Assembly (NCBI RefSeq): GCF_902459555.1
Contig: NZ_CABPSM010000014.1
Span: forward strand, 1-64,000
Direction of reading: 5' to 3'
Length of the DNA: 64,000 bases
From: Pandoraea horticolens
Lineage (GTDB): Bacteria; Pseudomonadota; Gammaproteobacteria; Burkholderiales; Burkholderiaceae
Positions 26,483 to 34,463 of the stretch are shown here, piece by piece; position 1 is the stretch's first letter, and each line of letters begins with the position of its first letter. Below the pieces are notes generated by a model. That model was not told the origin of the DNA, ran no database searches, and was given only the letters and a program-made list of their open reading frames with translations. Both the position numbers and the translations under genes were made by a program.

Positions 26483-27496
26483 ATGAAGCTTTGGATCACC
26501 CGCGCCGCCCGCACGCTGGCGCTTTTCACCTTGCTCGGCGCTGGCGCCGCGCATGCCCAGCAGACCGCCATCTGTTACAACTGCCCGCCGGAATGGGCGG
26601 ACTGGGCCGGTCAGGTCAAGGCCATTGCACAGGACACCGGCATTCGCGTGCCGCTCGATAACAAGAACTCCGGCCAGGCTGTCGCGCAGATGATCGCGGA
26701 ACAGAAGGCGCCGGTGGCCGACATCGTGTACCTCGGCATTACCTCGGCCATCGAAGCCGCCAAGAAGGGCCTGCTCGCCCCGTACAAGCCGGCGAACTGG
26801 GATCAGGTGCCGGCCACCATGAAGGATCCGAACGGCATGTGGACGACGATCCACTCGGGCACGGTCGGTTTCTTCGTGAATCGCGACGCCCTGGAAGGCA
26901 AGCCGGTGCCGCGTTCGTGGGCCGATCTGCTCAAGCCGGAATACCGCGGCATGGTGGGGTATCTGGACCCGAGCAGCGCATTCGCCGGCTATGCCGCCGC
27001 GATTGCCGCCAATCAGGCCCTCGGCGGTTCGATGGACAACTTCGGCCCGGCCATCGGCTACTTCCAGAAGCTCAAGGCCAACGCGCCGATCGTGCCCAAG
27101 CAAACGGCGTATGCCCGCGTGCTCTCGGGTGAGATTCCCATCCTGATCGACTTCGACTTCAATGCGTATCGCGCCATCTACAAGGACCGCGCAAACGTGC
27201 AGTTCGTGATCCCGATGGAAGGCTCGGTGTCGCTGCCGTATGTGATCGCGCTCGTGAAGAACGCGCCGCACGCCGACAACGGCAAGAAGGTGATCGACTA
27301 CACGCTGTCCGACAAGGGCCAGGCGCATTGGGCGCAAGCCTTCCTGCGTCCGGTGCGTGCGAGCACGATGCCGGCCGACGTGGCTGCCAAATTCCTCCCC
27401 GCGTCCGACTATGCCCGTGTGAAGCCGGTTGATCTGCAGAAGCTTGCCGCACAGCAGGACGCGTTCGGTCAGCAGTATCTGAAGAACGTGCGCTAA
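26483..27496 (+). CDS. ABC transporter periplasmic substrate-binding protein (Fe3+/spermidine-putrescine-like fold)
   Basis: 337 residues, AGGAG 9 bases before ATG. Signal peptide of 25 residues ends in AAHA before QQTAICYNCPPEW. The remainder follows the type II binding-protein layout of the AfuA/PotD/2-aminoethylphosphonate group (VADIVYLGITSAIEAAKKGLL, VGFFVNRDALEGKPVPRSWADLL). The Cys-Asn-Cys near the mature start is unusual. With two permeases, an ATPase and a phosphodiesterase downstream, its ligand is plausibly a phosphodiester or phosphonate-like compound; this is inference. Confidence 0.9.
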   Translation: MKLWITRAARTLALFTLLGAGAAHAQQTAICYNCPPEWADWAGQVKAIAQDTGIRVPLDNKNSGQAVAQMIAEQKAPVADIVYLGITSAIEAAKKGLLAPYKPANWDQVPATMKDPNGMWTTIHSGTVGFFVNRDALEGKPVPRSWADLLKPEYRGMVGYLDPSSAFAGYAAAIAANQALGGSMDNFGPAIGYFQKLKANAPIVPKQTAYARVLSGEIPILIDFDFNAYRAIYKDRANVQFVIPMEGSVSLPYVIALVKNAPHADNGKKVIDYTLSDKGQAHWAQAFLRPVRASTMPADVAAKFLPASDYARVKPVDLQKLAAQQDAFGQQYLKNVR

Positions 27497-27536
27497 GCAC
27501 GGTCACGTCCAACGAGGAAGAGGAGCAAAGCAAGCG

Positions 27537-28361
27537 ATGCGTGACCTGACCCTGCCGCGCGGCTGGCGCGTGGCACTTCTGCTACCGGCGCTGGCGGTTT
27601 TTCTGGCGTTCTGGCTATTGCCGATGGCCGCCCTTGTGCAAGTGAGCGGCGACGGTCACGCGTTCGAGACCTATCGCGCCATTCTCACCAATGCACGTTA
27701 TCTCGATAGCCTGTGGCAGACCGTCGTGCTCTCGGCGCTGGTCACCCTTGCCACCCTGGCGTTGTCGCTTGTGGCGGGCCTCTTCCTCACCCGTCACGAC
27801 TTCCCGGGTAAATCGATCCTCGTGTCGATGCTTACCCTGCCGCTGGCGTTCCCCGGCGTGGTGGTCGGTTTCATGGTCATCATGCTCGCGGGACGTCAGG
27901 GCCTGATCGGCGACTTGTCGACCAAGCTCATTGGCCACAAGCTCGTGTTCGCGTATTCGCTCGCGGGCCTGTTCCTCGGCTACCTGTATTTCTCGATTCC
28001 GCGCGTGATCCTCGCCGTGATGGCGGCAGCGGAATCGCTCGATCATTCGCTCACGGAAGCGGCGGCGTCGCTCGGCGCGGGGCCGTTCGCCATTGCCCGT
28101 GACGTGACGTTGCCAGCGCTCGCTCCCGCGCTGATCGCTTCGGGAGCGATGTGTTTCGCGACCTCGGTCGGTGCGTTCGGCACGGCCTTCACGCTGGCTA
28201 CCGACATCGATGTGCTGCCGATGACTATCTACACCGAGTTCACGCTCAATGCCAATGTGGCGACGGCGGCGGCGCTCTCGGTAATTCTCGGCATCGTGAC
28301 GTGGGCGGTGCTCATGCTCGCCCGTAATTTCACGGGGCAGGGCGTCGCCGCCGGAGGTTGA
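27537..28361 (+). CDS. ABC transporter permease (first of pair)
   Basis: 274 residues, six predicted membrane helices. The binding-protein-dependent transport motif is seen near residues 178-198 (EAAASLGAGPFAIARDVTLPAL), which contacts the ATPase. Starts 40 bases after the binding-protein gene with a purine-rich AGGAAGAGGAG upstream; its stop codon lies 8 bases before the next permease start, so the two are translationally linked. Inner-membrane half of the importer. Confidence 0.92.
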   Translation: MRDLTLPRGWRVALLLPALAVFLAFWLLPMAALVQVSGDGHAFETYRAILTNARYLDSLWQTVVLSALVTLATLALSLVAGLFLTRHDFPGKSILVSMLTLPLAFPGVVVGFMVIMLAGRQGLIGDLSTKLIGHKLVFAYSLAGLFLGYLYFSIPRVILAVMAAAESLDHSLTEAAASLGAGPFAIARDVTLPALAPALIASGAMCFATSVGAFGTAFTLATDIDVLPMTIYTEFTLNANVATAAALSVILGIVTWAVLMLARNFTGQGVAAGG

Positions 28362-28366
28362 TTCGC

Positions 28367-29170
28367 ATGCTCAAGAAAACCCTTTTCACGCTGCAACTGC
28401 TGCTCACGCTGCTGATGTGTGCGTTCCTGCTGATTCCCGTGGGCATGTCGGTTCTCGCGGGGCTGTCGGTGAATTACTTCCGTGGTCCGTCGGCTGGCCT
28501 TACCTTCAAGTGGGTGATTCAGGTCTGGCAGGACTATCACGACGCCATTCTGAATTCGCTGTATGTCGGCGGCGCCACGCTGGTGCTGGTCGCGCTGCTC
28601 GGCGTGCCGGCCGGTTACGTGCTCGCGCGCTGGCAGAGCCGCATGGCGCGCTGGATCGAAGAGTTGCTGACGTTGCCCATCGCGCTGCCGGGGCTGGCGA
28701 GTGCGCTCGCGCTGATCAGCGTGTATGGCGGCATGCGCGGTTTTCGCGAAAGCCTGGCGTTCATCGTGGTCGGGCACGTGATCTTCACGCTGCCGTTCAT
28801 GGTGCGTGCCGTTGCGGCCGCGTGCGCCGACTCGCGTATCAAGCTGATGGAGGAGGGCGCAGCGAGCCTCGGCGCGAACTTCCTGCGACGCTTCACGACC
28901 GTGGTGCTGCCCAACATCCGCAGCGAGATCGTGGCGGCCGCCCTCATCGTGGTAACGCTCTCGCTCGGCGAATTCAACCTGACGTGGATGTTGCACACGC
29001 CCGATACCAAGACGCTGCCCGTGGGGCTGGCGGACGCCTACGCGTCGCTGCGTCTGGAGATCGGCAGCGCGTACACGGCGGTGTTTTTCGTGTTGATCGT
29101 GCCGCTGCTCATCGTCATGCAGATGACGGCCCAGCGGGCGAAGGTGCGCAATGCCAAAGGCCGTACCTGA
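28367..29170 (+). CDS. ABC transporter permease (second of pair)
   Basis: 267 residues from ATG 28367; GGAGG is 9 bases upstream and sits in the last codons of the preceding permease. Six helices, with EEGAASLGANFLRRFTTVVLP as the ATPase-contact motif. Partner of the preceding permease; both belong to the PotB/PotC-like or phosphonate type. A TTG start at 28358 is possible but less likely. Confidence 0.92.
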   Translation: MLKKTLFTLQLLLTLLMCAFLLIPVGMSVLAGLSVNYFRGPSAGLTFKWVIQVWQDYHDAILNSLYVGGATLVLVALLGVPAGYVLARWQSRMARWIEELLTLPIALPGLASALALISVYGGMRGFRESLAFIVVGHVIFTLPFMVRAVAAACADSRIKLMEEGAASLGANFLRRFTTVVLPNIRSEIVAAALIVVTLSLGEFNLTWMLHTPDTKTLPVGLADAYASLRLEIGSAYTAVFFVLIVPLLIVMQMTAQRAKVRNAKGRT

Positions 29171-29215
29171 TCAAGTGGCTGCATTGCACGCCTACCGAAT
29201 GCCAAGGATATGACG

Positions 29216-30259
29216 ATGAAACTGACTTCCATCCCGATTCATCTCGAACGCTGTGCCAAGACGTTTCACGGCAACACCGTACTGCAACCGCTCGATCTGA
29301 CGATCGGCGCGGGCGAGACGTTGGTGCTGCTCGGCCCGTCCGGTTGCGGCAAAACCACGACCCTGCGCATGATCGCAGGCCTCGAACGCCCTGACGCGGG
29401 CGGCCGTGTGCGCTTCGGCGACGAGGACGTCACGCGCCTGCCCATCGAAAAGCGCCGTGTGGGCATGGTGTTCCAGAATTACGCCCTGTTTCCGAACTTC
29501 ACCGTGCGCGGCAACGTCGCGTACGGCCTGAAGCTGCGCGGACTGCCATCGGCCCAGATCGACAAGCGCGTGAACGAACTGCTCGATCTCGTGCATCTCA
29601 CGCCTTTCGCCGATCGCGCCATCGCACAACTCTCGGGCGGTCAGAAGCAGCGCGTGGCATTGGCGCGCGCGCTCGCGCCGGAGCCGCGTGTGTTGTTGCT
29701 CGACGAGCCGCTCACCGCGCTCGACGCCAAGCTGCGCGAGACGGTGCGTGCAGATATGGATCGTCTGCTGCGCGGGCTCGGGGTGACGACGGTGTATGTC
29801 ACGCATGATCAGGGCGAAGCGATGGCGCTGGGCGACCGCATCGTGGTGATGAGTGCGGGCCGCATCGAGCAGATCGGTGCGCCGCGCGACATCTACTACC
29901 AACCGGCTTCGCGCCATGTGGCGAATTTCGTCGGCACGCTCAACCGCCTGGCTGGTGTGTGGCGCGACGGTCATTTCCATCTGGAGGGCGGTCGCGTTGC
30001 CTGCCCGGAGGTGCGTGCCGACGTGCAAGAGCTGTACTTCCGCCCGGAAGATGCCATCGTGGTGCCCGCCGGCGACGCGCCGCTCGTCGGCCATGTCGAC
30101 GACGTGCAGTTTCTCGGCGACCGCACGCGCCTGACGCTCAGCGGCGTGTCCGTCGCAGGCCCGGTGCTGGTCGAAGTCTCCAGCCGTCGCGAGTGCCGCG
30201 TCGGCGATCGGGTGGGCCTGTCGCTGCCCGCCGCCCATGTCTTTTCGCTTCACGGATAA
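29216..30259 (+). CDS. ABC transporter ATP-binding protein (PotA/UgpC-like)
   Basis: 347 residues from the ATG at 29216, seven bases after AAGGA; the ATG at 29210 is too close to that site. Walker A GPSGCGKTTT (40-49), Q-loop VFQNYALFPNF, signature LSGGQKQR, Walker B VLLLDEP and the switch VTHDQGEAMALGDRI are all intact. The C-terminal 110 residues form a TOBE-type regulatory domain (LYFRPEDAIVV, FLGDRTRLTLSGV). Energises the permease pair. The phosphodiesterase gene follows after 7 bases. Confidence 0.95.
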   Translation: MKLTSIPIHLERCAKTFHGNTVLQPLDLTIGAGETLVLLGPSGCGKTTTLRMIAGLERPDAGGRVRFGDEDVTRLPIEKRRVGMVFQNYALFPNFTVRGNVAYGLKLRGLPSAQIDKRVNELLDLVHLTPFADRAIAQLSGGQKQRVALARALAPEPRVLLLDEPLTALDAKLRETVRADMDRLLRGLGVTTVYVTHDQGEAMALGDRIVVMSAGRIEQIGAPRDIYYQPASRHVANFVGTLNRLAGVWRDGHFHLEGGRVACPEVRADVQELYFRPEDAIVVPAGDAPLVGHVDDVQFLGDRTRLTLSGVSVAGPVLVEVSSRRECRVGDRVGLSLPAAHVFSLHG

Positions 30260-30266
30260 TCCGCTC

Positions 30267-31094
30267 ATGCTGTTCGCGCAAATCAGCGACCTTCACATCA
30301 AACGGCCCGGCAAGCTGGCCTATCGGCGCGTGGATACCGCCGCCTATCTCGAGCGCTGCGTGGCGCGCCTGAATACGCTGGCGCCGCGTCCCGACTTCGT
30401 TGTCCTGACGGGCGATCTCGTTGACTTCGGCGCACGAGAGGAATATGAACACCTGCGCCGGTTGCTCACGCCGCTGCAAATTCCGTACTACCTCGTGATC
30501 GGTAATCACGACGGGCGCGACGCGCTGCGCGACGTGTTTCCGGAGCACACGTATCTCGGCAAACCGGGCGGGTTCGTGCAGTACACGGCAATGTTCGGCG
30601 CGCTGCGACTCGTGGCGCTCGATACGCAAGACCCGCCCAATGGCGGCGGCAAGCTGTGCGACGCACGTCTCGAATGGCTGGAGGCGACGCTCGCGAGCGA
30701 TACCGCGACGCCGACTGTCATCGCCATGCATCATCCGCCGTTTGCCTGCGGCATCGAGCACATGGACATTCAGGCGCTCGACGCCAACGGTGCCGCGAAG
30801 CTCGCGGCCGTCGTGCGTCGTTTCGACAATATCGAGCGAGTGATTTGCGGGCACGTGCACCGGCCCATTCATACGCGCTTTGCCGGTACTGTCGCGAGCG
30901 TGTGTCCGTCACCGGCGCATCAGGTGGCCCTGGATTTGCGCGAGGGCGGGCCGTCGGCATGGGTGCTCGATCCGCCGTCGTTCCAACTGCACCGTTTCAC
31001 ACCGGAGACGGGCCTCGTCTCGCATCTCGCGTTCGTGGACGATGCGGGTGGCGCACACCCGTTCTACGACGCTTCGGGCACCTTGATCGACTGA
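30267..31094 (+). CDS. Cyclic/glycerophospho-diesterase (GpdQ-like calcineurin phosphoesterase)
   Basis: 275 residues. Binuclear metal site motifs are complete and ordered: ISDLH (Asp8, His10), TGDLVDFG, IGNHDGRDAL, AMHHPPF and GHVHRPI. This set and the length match the GpdQ / class III phosphodiesterase family, which hydrolyses glycerophosphodiesters and other diesters. No signal peptide, so it acts in the cytoplasm. Last gene of the ABC operon and followed by a terminator, which suggests that the importer brings in a phosphodiester for hydrolysis here. An ATG 30 bases earlier overlaps the ATPase gene; the ATG at 30267 has only a weak binding site. Confidence 0.9.
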   Translation: MLFAQISDLHIKRPGKLAYRRVDTAAYLERCVARLNTLAPRPDFVVLTGDLVDFGAREEYEHLRRLLTPLQIPYYLVIGNHDGRDALRDVFPEHTYLGKPGGFVQYTAMFGALRLVALDTQDPPNGGGKLCDARLEWLEATLASDTATPTVIAMHHPPFACGIEHMDIQALDANGAAKLAAVVRRFDNIERVICGHVHRPIHTRFAGTVASVCPSPAHQVALDLREGGPSAWVLDPPSFQLHRFTPETGLVSHLAFVDDAGGAHPFYDASGTLID

Positions 31095-31107
31095 GCATCG
31101 AGAAGCG

Positions 31108-31141
31108 ACGAGGCCTCCGATTGGGGGCCTCGTGTTGTTTA
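31108..31141. terminator. Intrinsic terminator between the phosphodiesterase and hmp
   Basis: ACGAGGCC pairs with GGCCTCGT around a 10-base loop; the plus-strand tail is TGTTGTTT. Located between convergent genes. Confidence 0.7.
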
Positions 31142-31157
31142 CCGCTCGGGTTGCAGA

Positions 31158-32360
31158 TCAGAGCAGGTGGTCGAGTGCGTCGGGGCCGAAGACTTCACGG
31201 TGCAGACGCTCGGCAGGCACACCGGCGTCGCGCAGGGCGCGCCATTGGGTCTGCATGAACGGCACGGGGCCGCACAGCAGGTAATCGGCGTCAGCAGGCA
31301 GTGTCAGACGCGAAATATCCATCCGGCCGGCGAACGTCTCGCCAGTGCCTTCGCGTTCGGCGCCTGTCGGCGTCTCGAGGAACGTCGCCACACGCAGGTG
31401 CGGCAACTGCGTGGTGGCATGGACCAGATGGCGGCGTAACGCGACGTGCGAGCCGTTGCGGGCTGCGTGCGCGAACAGGATCTCGCGGCGCGACCCCTTG
31501 GCGGCCAGTGCGGCGATCATCGACATCATCGGTGTGATGCCGACGCCTGCGCTAAGCAGCACGAGCGGGCGTGCTGCATCGAGCGTGGTCGTGAACTCAC
31601 CGTAGGGCGGGCTCACGAGAATGCGATCGCCGGCCTTCAGGTTGGCATGCAGCCAGTTCGAAATCTGACCGGCAGGCTTGGCATCCGCTGCGTCTTCACG
31701 CTTGACCGTAATGCGCCAGTGCGGTGCGTCGGGCGCGTCGGACAAGCTGTATTGACGGCGTTGTTCCAGACCGTCGGGCAGCGTGACCGACACGCTCACG
31801 TATTGTCCGGGCGCGAATTCACCGGGCGATCCGCCCTCGGGCGTGTGCAGGTAGTACGAGACGATGTGCTCCGTTTCGCGGTCGACGTCGGCCACGACCA
31901 GTTCGCGCAGCGACCCCAGCGGCGCGTGCGTGCGTTCGGACAGACGCGCTTCCGCCGCAATCAGTTCGCCGGCGAGCAGCCAGTACGCTTCGTCCCATGC
32001 GGCGATCAGTTCAGGCGTGGCGGCGTCGCCCAGCACGTCCTTGATGGCGCGCAGCAGATGGCGGCCGACGATCGGATAGTGCGACGGTGTAATGCCCACC
32101 GAGACGTGCTTGTGCACGATACGCTCGAGCACCGGCCCGAGCGTCGCAGCGTTGTCGATGTTCGCGGCGTACGCGAACACGGCCGAGGCGAGCGATTGTT
32201 GCTGTGCGCCGCTGGCCTGATTTCCCATATTGAAGAGATTGCGCAACTCCGGATGCGCTTCGAACATGCTCGCGTAGAAGTGACGCGTGATCGCAAGACC
32301 GTGTTCGCGCAGAACAGGAACGCTCGCGTCGATATAGGGGCGGGAAGCGGCGGAAAGCAT
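31158..32360 (-). CDS. hmp: Nitric oxide dioxygenase flavohemoglobin
   Basis: 400 residues from ATG 32360, with CAGGAG 7 bases upstream. The globin domain has Tyr29, Gln53 and proximal His85 (HKHVSVGI) at the positions of the E. coli enzyme. The reductase part shows the FAD motif RQYSLSD and NAD-binding LLSAGVGITPMMSM, then LLCGPVPFM near the C-terminus. It converts NO and O2 to nitrate at the expense of NAD(P)H, protecting against nitrosative stress. Two NsrR-like boxes upstream imply NO-responsive derepression. An in-frame start 10 codons earlier lacks a binding site. Confidence 0.96.
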   Translation of the reverse strand: MLSAASRPYIDASVPVLREHGLAITRHFYASMFEAHPELRNLFNMGNQASGAQQQSLASAVFAYAANIDNAATLGPVLERIVHKHVSVGITPSHYPIVGRHLLRAIKDVLGDAATPELIAAWDEAYWLLAGELIAAEARLSERTHAPLGSLRELVVADVDRETEHIVSYYLHTPEGGSPGEFAPGQYVSVSVTLPDGLEQRRQYSLSDAPDAPHWRITVKREDAADAKPAGQISNWLHANLKAGDRILVSPPYGEFTTTLDAARPLVLLSAGVGITPMMSMIAALAAKGSRREILFAHAARNGSHVALRRHLVHATTQLPHLRVATFLETPTGAEREGTGETFAGRMDISRLTLPADADYLLCGPVPFMQTQWRALRDAGVPAERLHREVFGPDALDHLL

Positions 32361-32380
32361 GGCAAGACTCCTGAATTTAT

Positions 32381-32403
32381 AAGATGCCAATAAAATGCAT
32401 CTT
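32381..32403. promoter_or_regulatory. NsrR-like operator, proximal to hmp
   Basis: The 23-base site begins AAGATGCC and ends ATGCATCTT, a near-palindrome matching the 11-bp half-site architecture of NsrR boxes (AAGATGCAT-type). It lies 21-43 bases before the hmp start. Confidence 0.75.
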
Positions 32404-32539
32404 TATGGGCGCACTTGTGGGTATTTCGTGGGCACCGCGCGATCCCCGTGTACGGAGATTCGCGGTGCGGCATTCGGTTGCCGGTGCCCCATGGGCTCAC
32501 AACACGACGACAACTTCGGGGTACCGGCGAGGGGATTAT

Positions 32540-32562
32540 AAGATGCAAATTAAATGCATATT
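32540..32562. promoter_or_regulatory. Second NsrR-like box upstream of hmp
   Basis: AAGATGCAAATTAAATGCAT followed by ATT, the same architecture as the proximal site, 180 bases upstream of the hmp start and touching the stop codon of the ankyrin-like gene. Two boxes may allow looping or separate promoters. Confidence 0.65.
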
Positions 32563-34327
32563 ATATGAATGCGGCGGAATGTCGCATGGGTTCGTCTGCT
32601 GGCTGGACGATGGGCTGGTGGCGGCGGGCGACCGTTTCGTGCGCCCTTTTGCGGGTGGCGGTGATCAAGGCGAAGCCCGCACGTACAAAGCGGCTTTGAT
32701 CGGCCGACAGGAAAGACAGGGCGGTTATTCCGGACCGATTGGTCAGGGTTGGGTCGCCACCGTAGCGTAATGCCGTCGTCAGCATGTAGTCGGCGAGCGT
32801 GGCACCGTCCGGCGCGCGGGTCGCGGCAGCAAGCGCGTGCATCAGCGTATGGCCTTCTCGTCCGGGGACATTGGCATTCGGACATAGCGCCAGCAGAACC
32901 TCTGCGGCCCCGCAATATCCACGTCGGGTCAGCCACAACACCGGGGGAATGCCGTCGGCATGCCGTTGCCCGAGATCTGCACCGTTGCGCTGGAGCGACA
33001 TCCCCAATTGAAACAGGGATTCGTGGGGAAGCAGCGGGTCGTGGCCGCGCGCGCACAGCCGACCGGCTTCCGCTGCAAAGGTGGCGATGAAAGGGGGAAC
33101 GTCCCGGCTGGCGTTGCGTGAAAGGGGCCTTGGCGCGTTGGATATGCAGCATCGTGCCCGTTCGCGCGTAGACGCGACCATCGTTTGGCTGACCTGCAGG
33201 TACTGCGCGAGACTTTTGGAGACCAGTGCGCGTGCCTTGACACCATCGTGGTTCGGCCGGTCGAGATCGCCGCCGTAGCGCAGCGCCAGCGTGAGCAGGA
33301 AGAATGCGGAGAAGGAATGTGGCCCGAGATGGGTTGCTGCGGCGAGAGAGTGCATGAGTGTGTTGCCTTTCATGTTGTCCGCCGTCACATTACAGTCCGC
33401 TCCGGTCGAGAGAAGCGCTTCCGCCGCCGCACAATAGCCATTGAGCGCGAGCAACATGGCCGGCGGCGACCGCGTGCGACCGTATTGCGAGAGGCGGGCG
33501 CCATGCGATCGGAGCATTGAGGCGAGCTGATAAAGCGACACATGCGGGGTCAGCAAATCGTGGCCGGTCAAACGCAGACGTTCGGCTTGTGCGGCCATTG
33601 CGGTCGCCACCAGTGGAACACCGTTTGCGGTGAGCTGATTGGGGTCGGTGCCGAATTCGAGCAGTGAAGGCAGCCATTGTGGCGCGACCCGACAGCACAA
33701 ATGAGAAAGCGGGAGATGAAAATTCCCCGGGATTTCCGATACGGCCACATCGTTGGTCTTGTCGCGGCCGCTGACGACCAGCACCCTGAGGGCTGAAGCG
33801 AGCGGCCCTTCTGGTTCCGTGGAAGTCGTCTCGTTCAGAATCGAGTCGACAAAGACGCTGGGATAGGCCGACGGTGACGCCGCGAAGCGAAGCCAAAGCT
33901 GCAATCCCTCATCGCTCATGAGGAGGGCGGCGTCTGATGGACGCAGATGTTCCCTTCGCGTCGGGTCGATGAAGATACCTGCCTCGTCCAGTCTGGCGAG
34001 GGTTCTCTCTTGCGCGGGGGAGCAGAACAGGGTGGCCATGGTAAACGCCATGGCCTGGTGATGCGTTTCGGCCGCAATCCGGCAACTGTCGAGTAGCTCG
34101 CGGCCCGCTGTCGTGTTCACGTTTATCAGCATTTCCCAGACGTCTTTCGACGCGCATTGCCCGTCTCGTTTTGCCAGGAGCAGCCGACTGAGTGTCATGT
34201 CGGACAGGGGGGGAAGACTGGCGGCAGACGTGTGGGGAGGGGGTTCTGGCCCGGAAGCCTGCGCCGGGTGGAAGGAGGAGGCGACGCTTGAGAGCGCGGG
34301 TTGTGCAGTGATAGGAGATTGAGGCAT
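32561..34327 (-). CDS. Ankyrin-repeat-like protein with an internal tandem duplication
   Basis: 588 residues. The N-terminal 43 residues are Ser/Pro-rich and lack a signal peptide. Residues 44-243 form a conserved helical region shared with the neighbouring paralogue (MTLSRLLLAKRDGQ, RLDEAGIFIDPTRREHL, GLQLWLRFAASPSAY). Residues 244-392 and 415-562 are two copies of one module of about 149 residues: GHDxLxPHxSLxQL, a GA(D/R)L-x-x-x-x-x-D-G segment, AAExLL, NTLMHxLAAAT, then ALRYGGD. The helix pairs and GADxN/LMH turns resemble degenerate ankyrin repeats. No clear ribosome binding site; the start is fixed by equal spacing with the paralogue. Role unknown; ankyrin proteins usually bind other proteins. 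Confidence 0.75.
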   Translation of the reverse strand: MPQSPITAQPALSSVASSFHPAQASGPEPPPHTSAASLPPLSDMTLSRLLLAKRDGQCASKDVWEMLINVNTTAGRELLDSCRIAAETHHQAMAFTMATLFCSPAQERTLARLDEAGIFIDPTRREHLRPSDAALLMSDEGLQLWLRFAASPSAYPSVFVDSILNETTSTEPEGPLASALRVLVVSGRDKTNDVAVSEIPGNFHLPLSHLCCRVAPQWLPSLLEFGTDPNQLTANGVPLVATAMAAQAERLRLTGHDLLTPHVSLYQLASMLRSHGARLSQYGRTRSPPAMLLALNGYCAAAEALLSTGADCNVTADNMKGNTLMHSLAAATHLGPHSFSAFFLLTLALRYGGDLDRPNHDGVKARALVSKSLAQYLQVSQTMVASTRERARCCISNAPRPLSRNASRDVPPFIATFAAEAGRLCARGHDPLLPHESLFQLGMSLQRNGADLGQRHADGIPPVLWLTRRGYCGAAEVLLALCPNANVPGREGHTLMHALAAATRAPDGATLADYMLTTALRYGGDPTLTNRSGITALSFLSADQSRFVRAGFALITATRKRAHETVARRHQPIVQPADEPMRHSAAFI

Positions 34328-34463
34328 GGGGAATCGAGGAAGGGAAATTCACGTGTGCGCGTGAGATGGTGCAGGCGGATGGCATGATCGCCGCCGGTCA
34401 TGTCGAGCGATAGCGAGTGGTTCCACCCCACCGGTCGGTGGCGGGTGCCATGCAACCTTGCCG

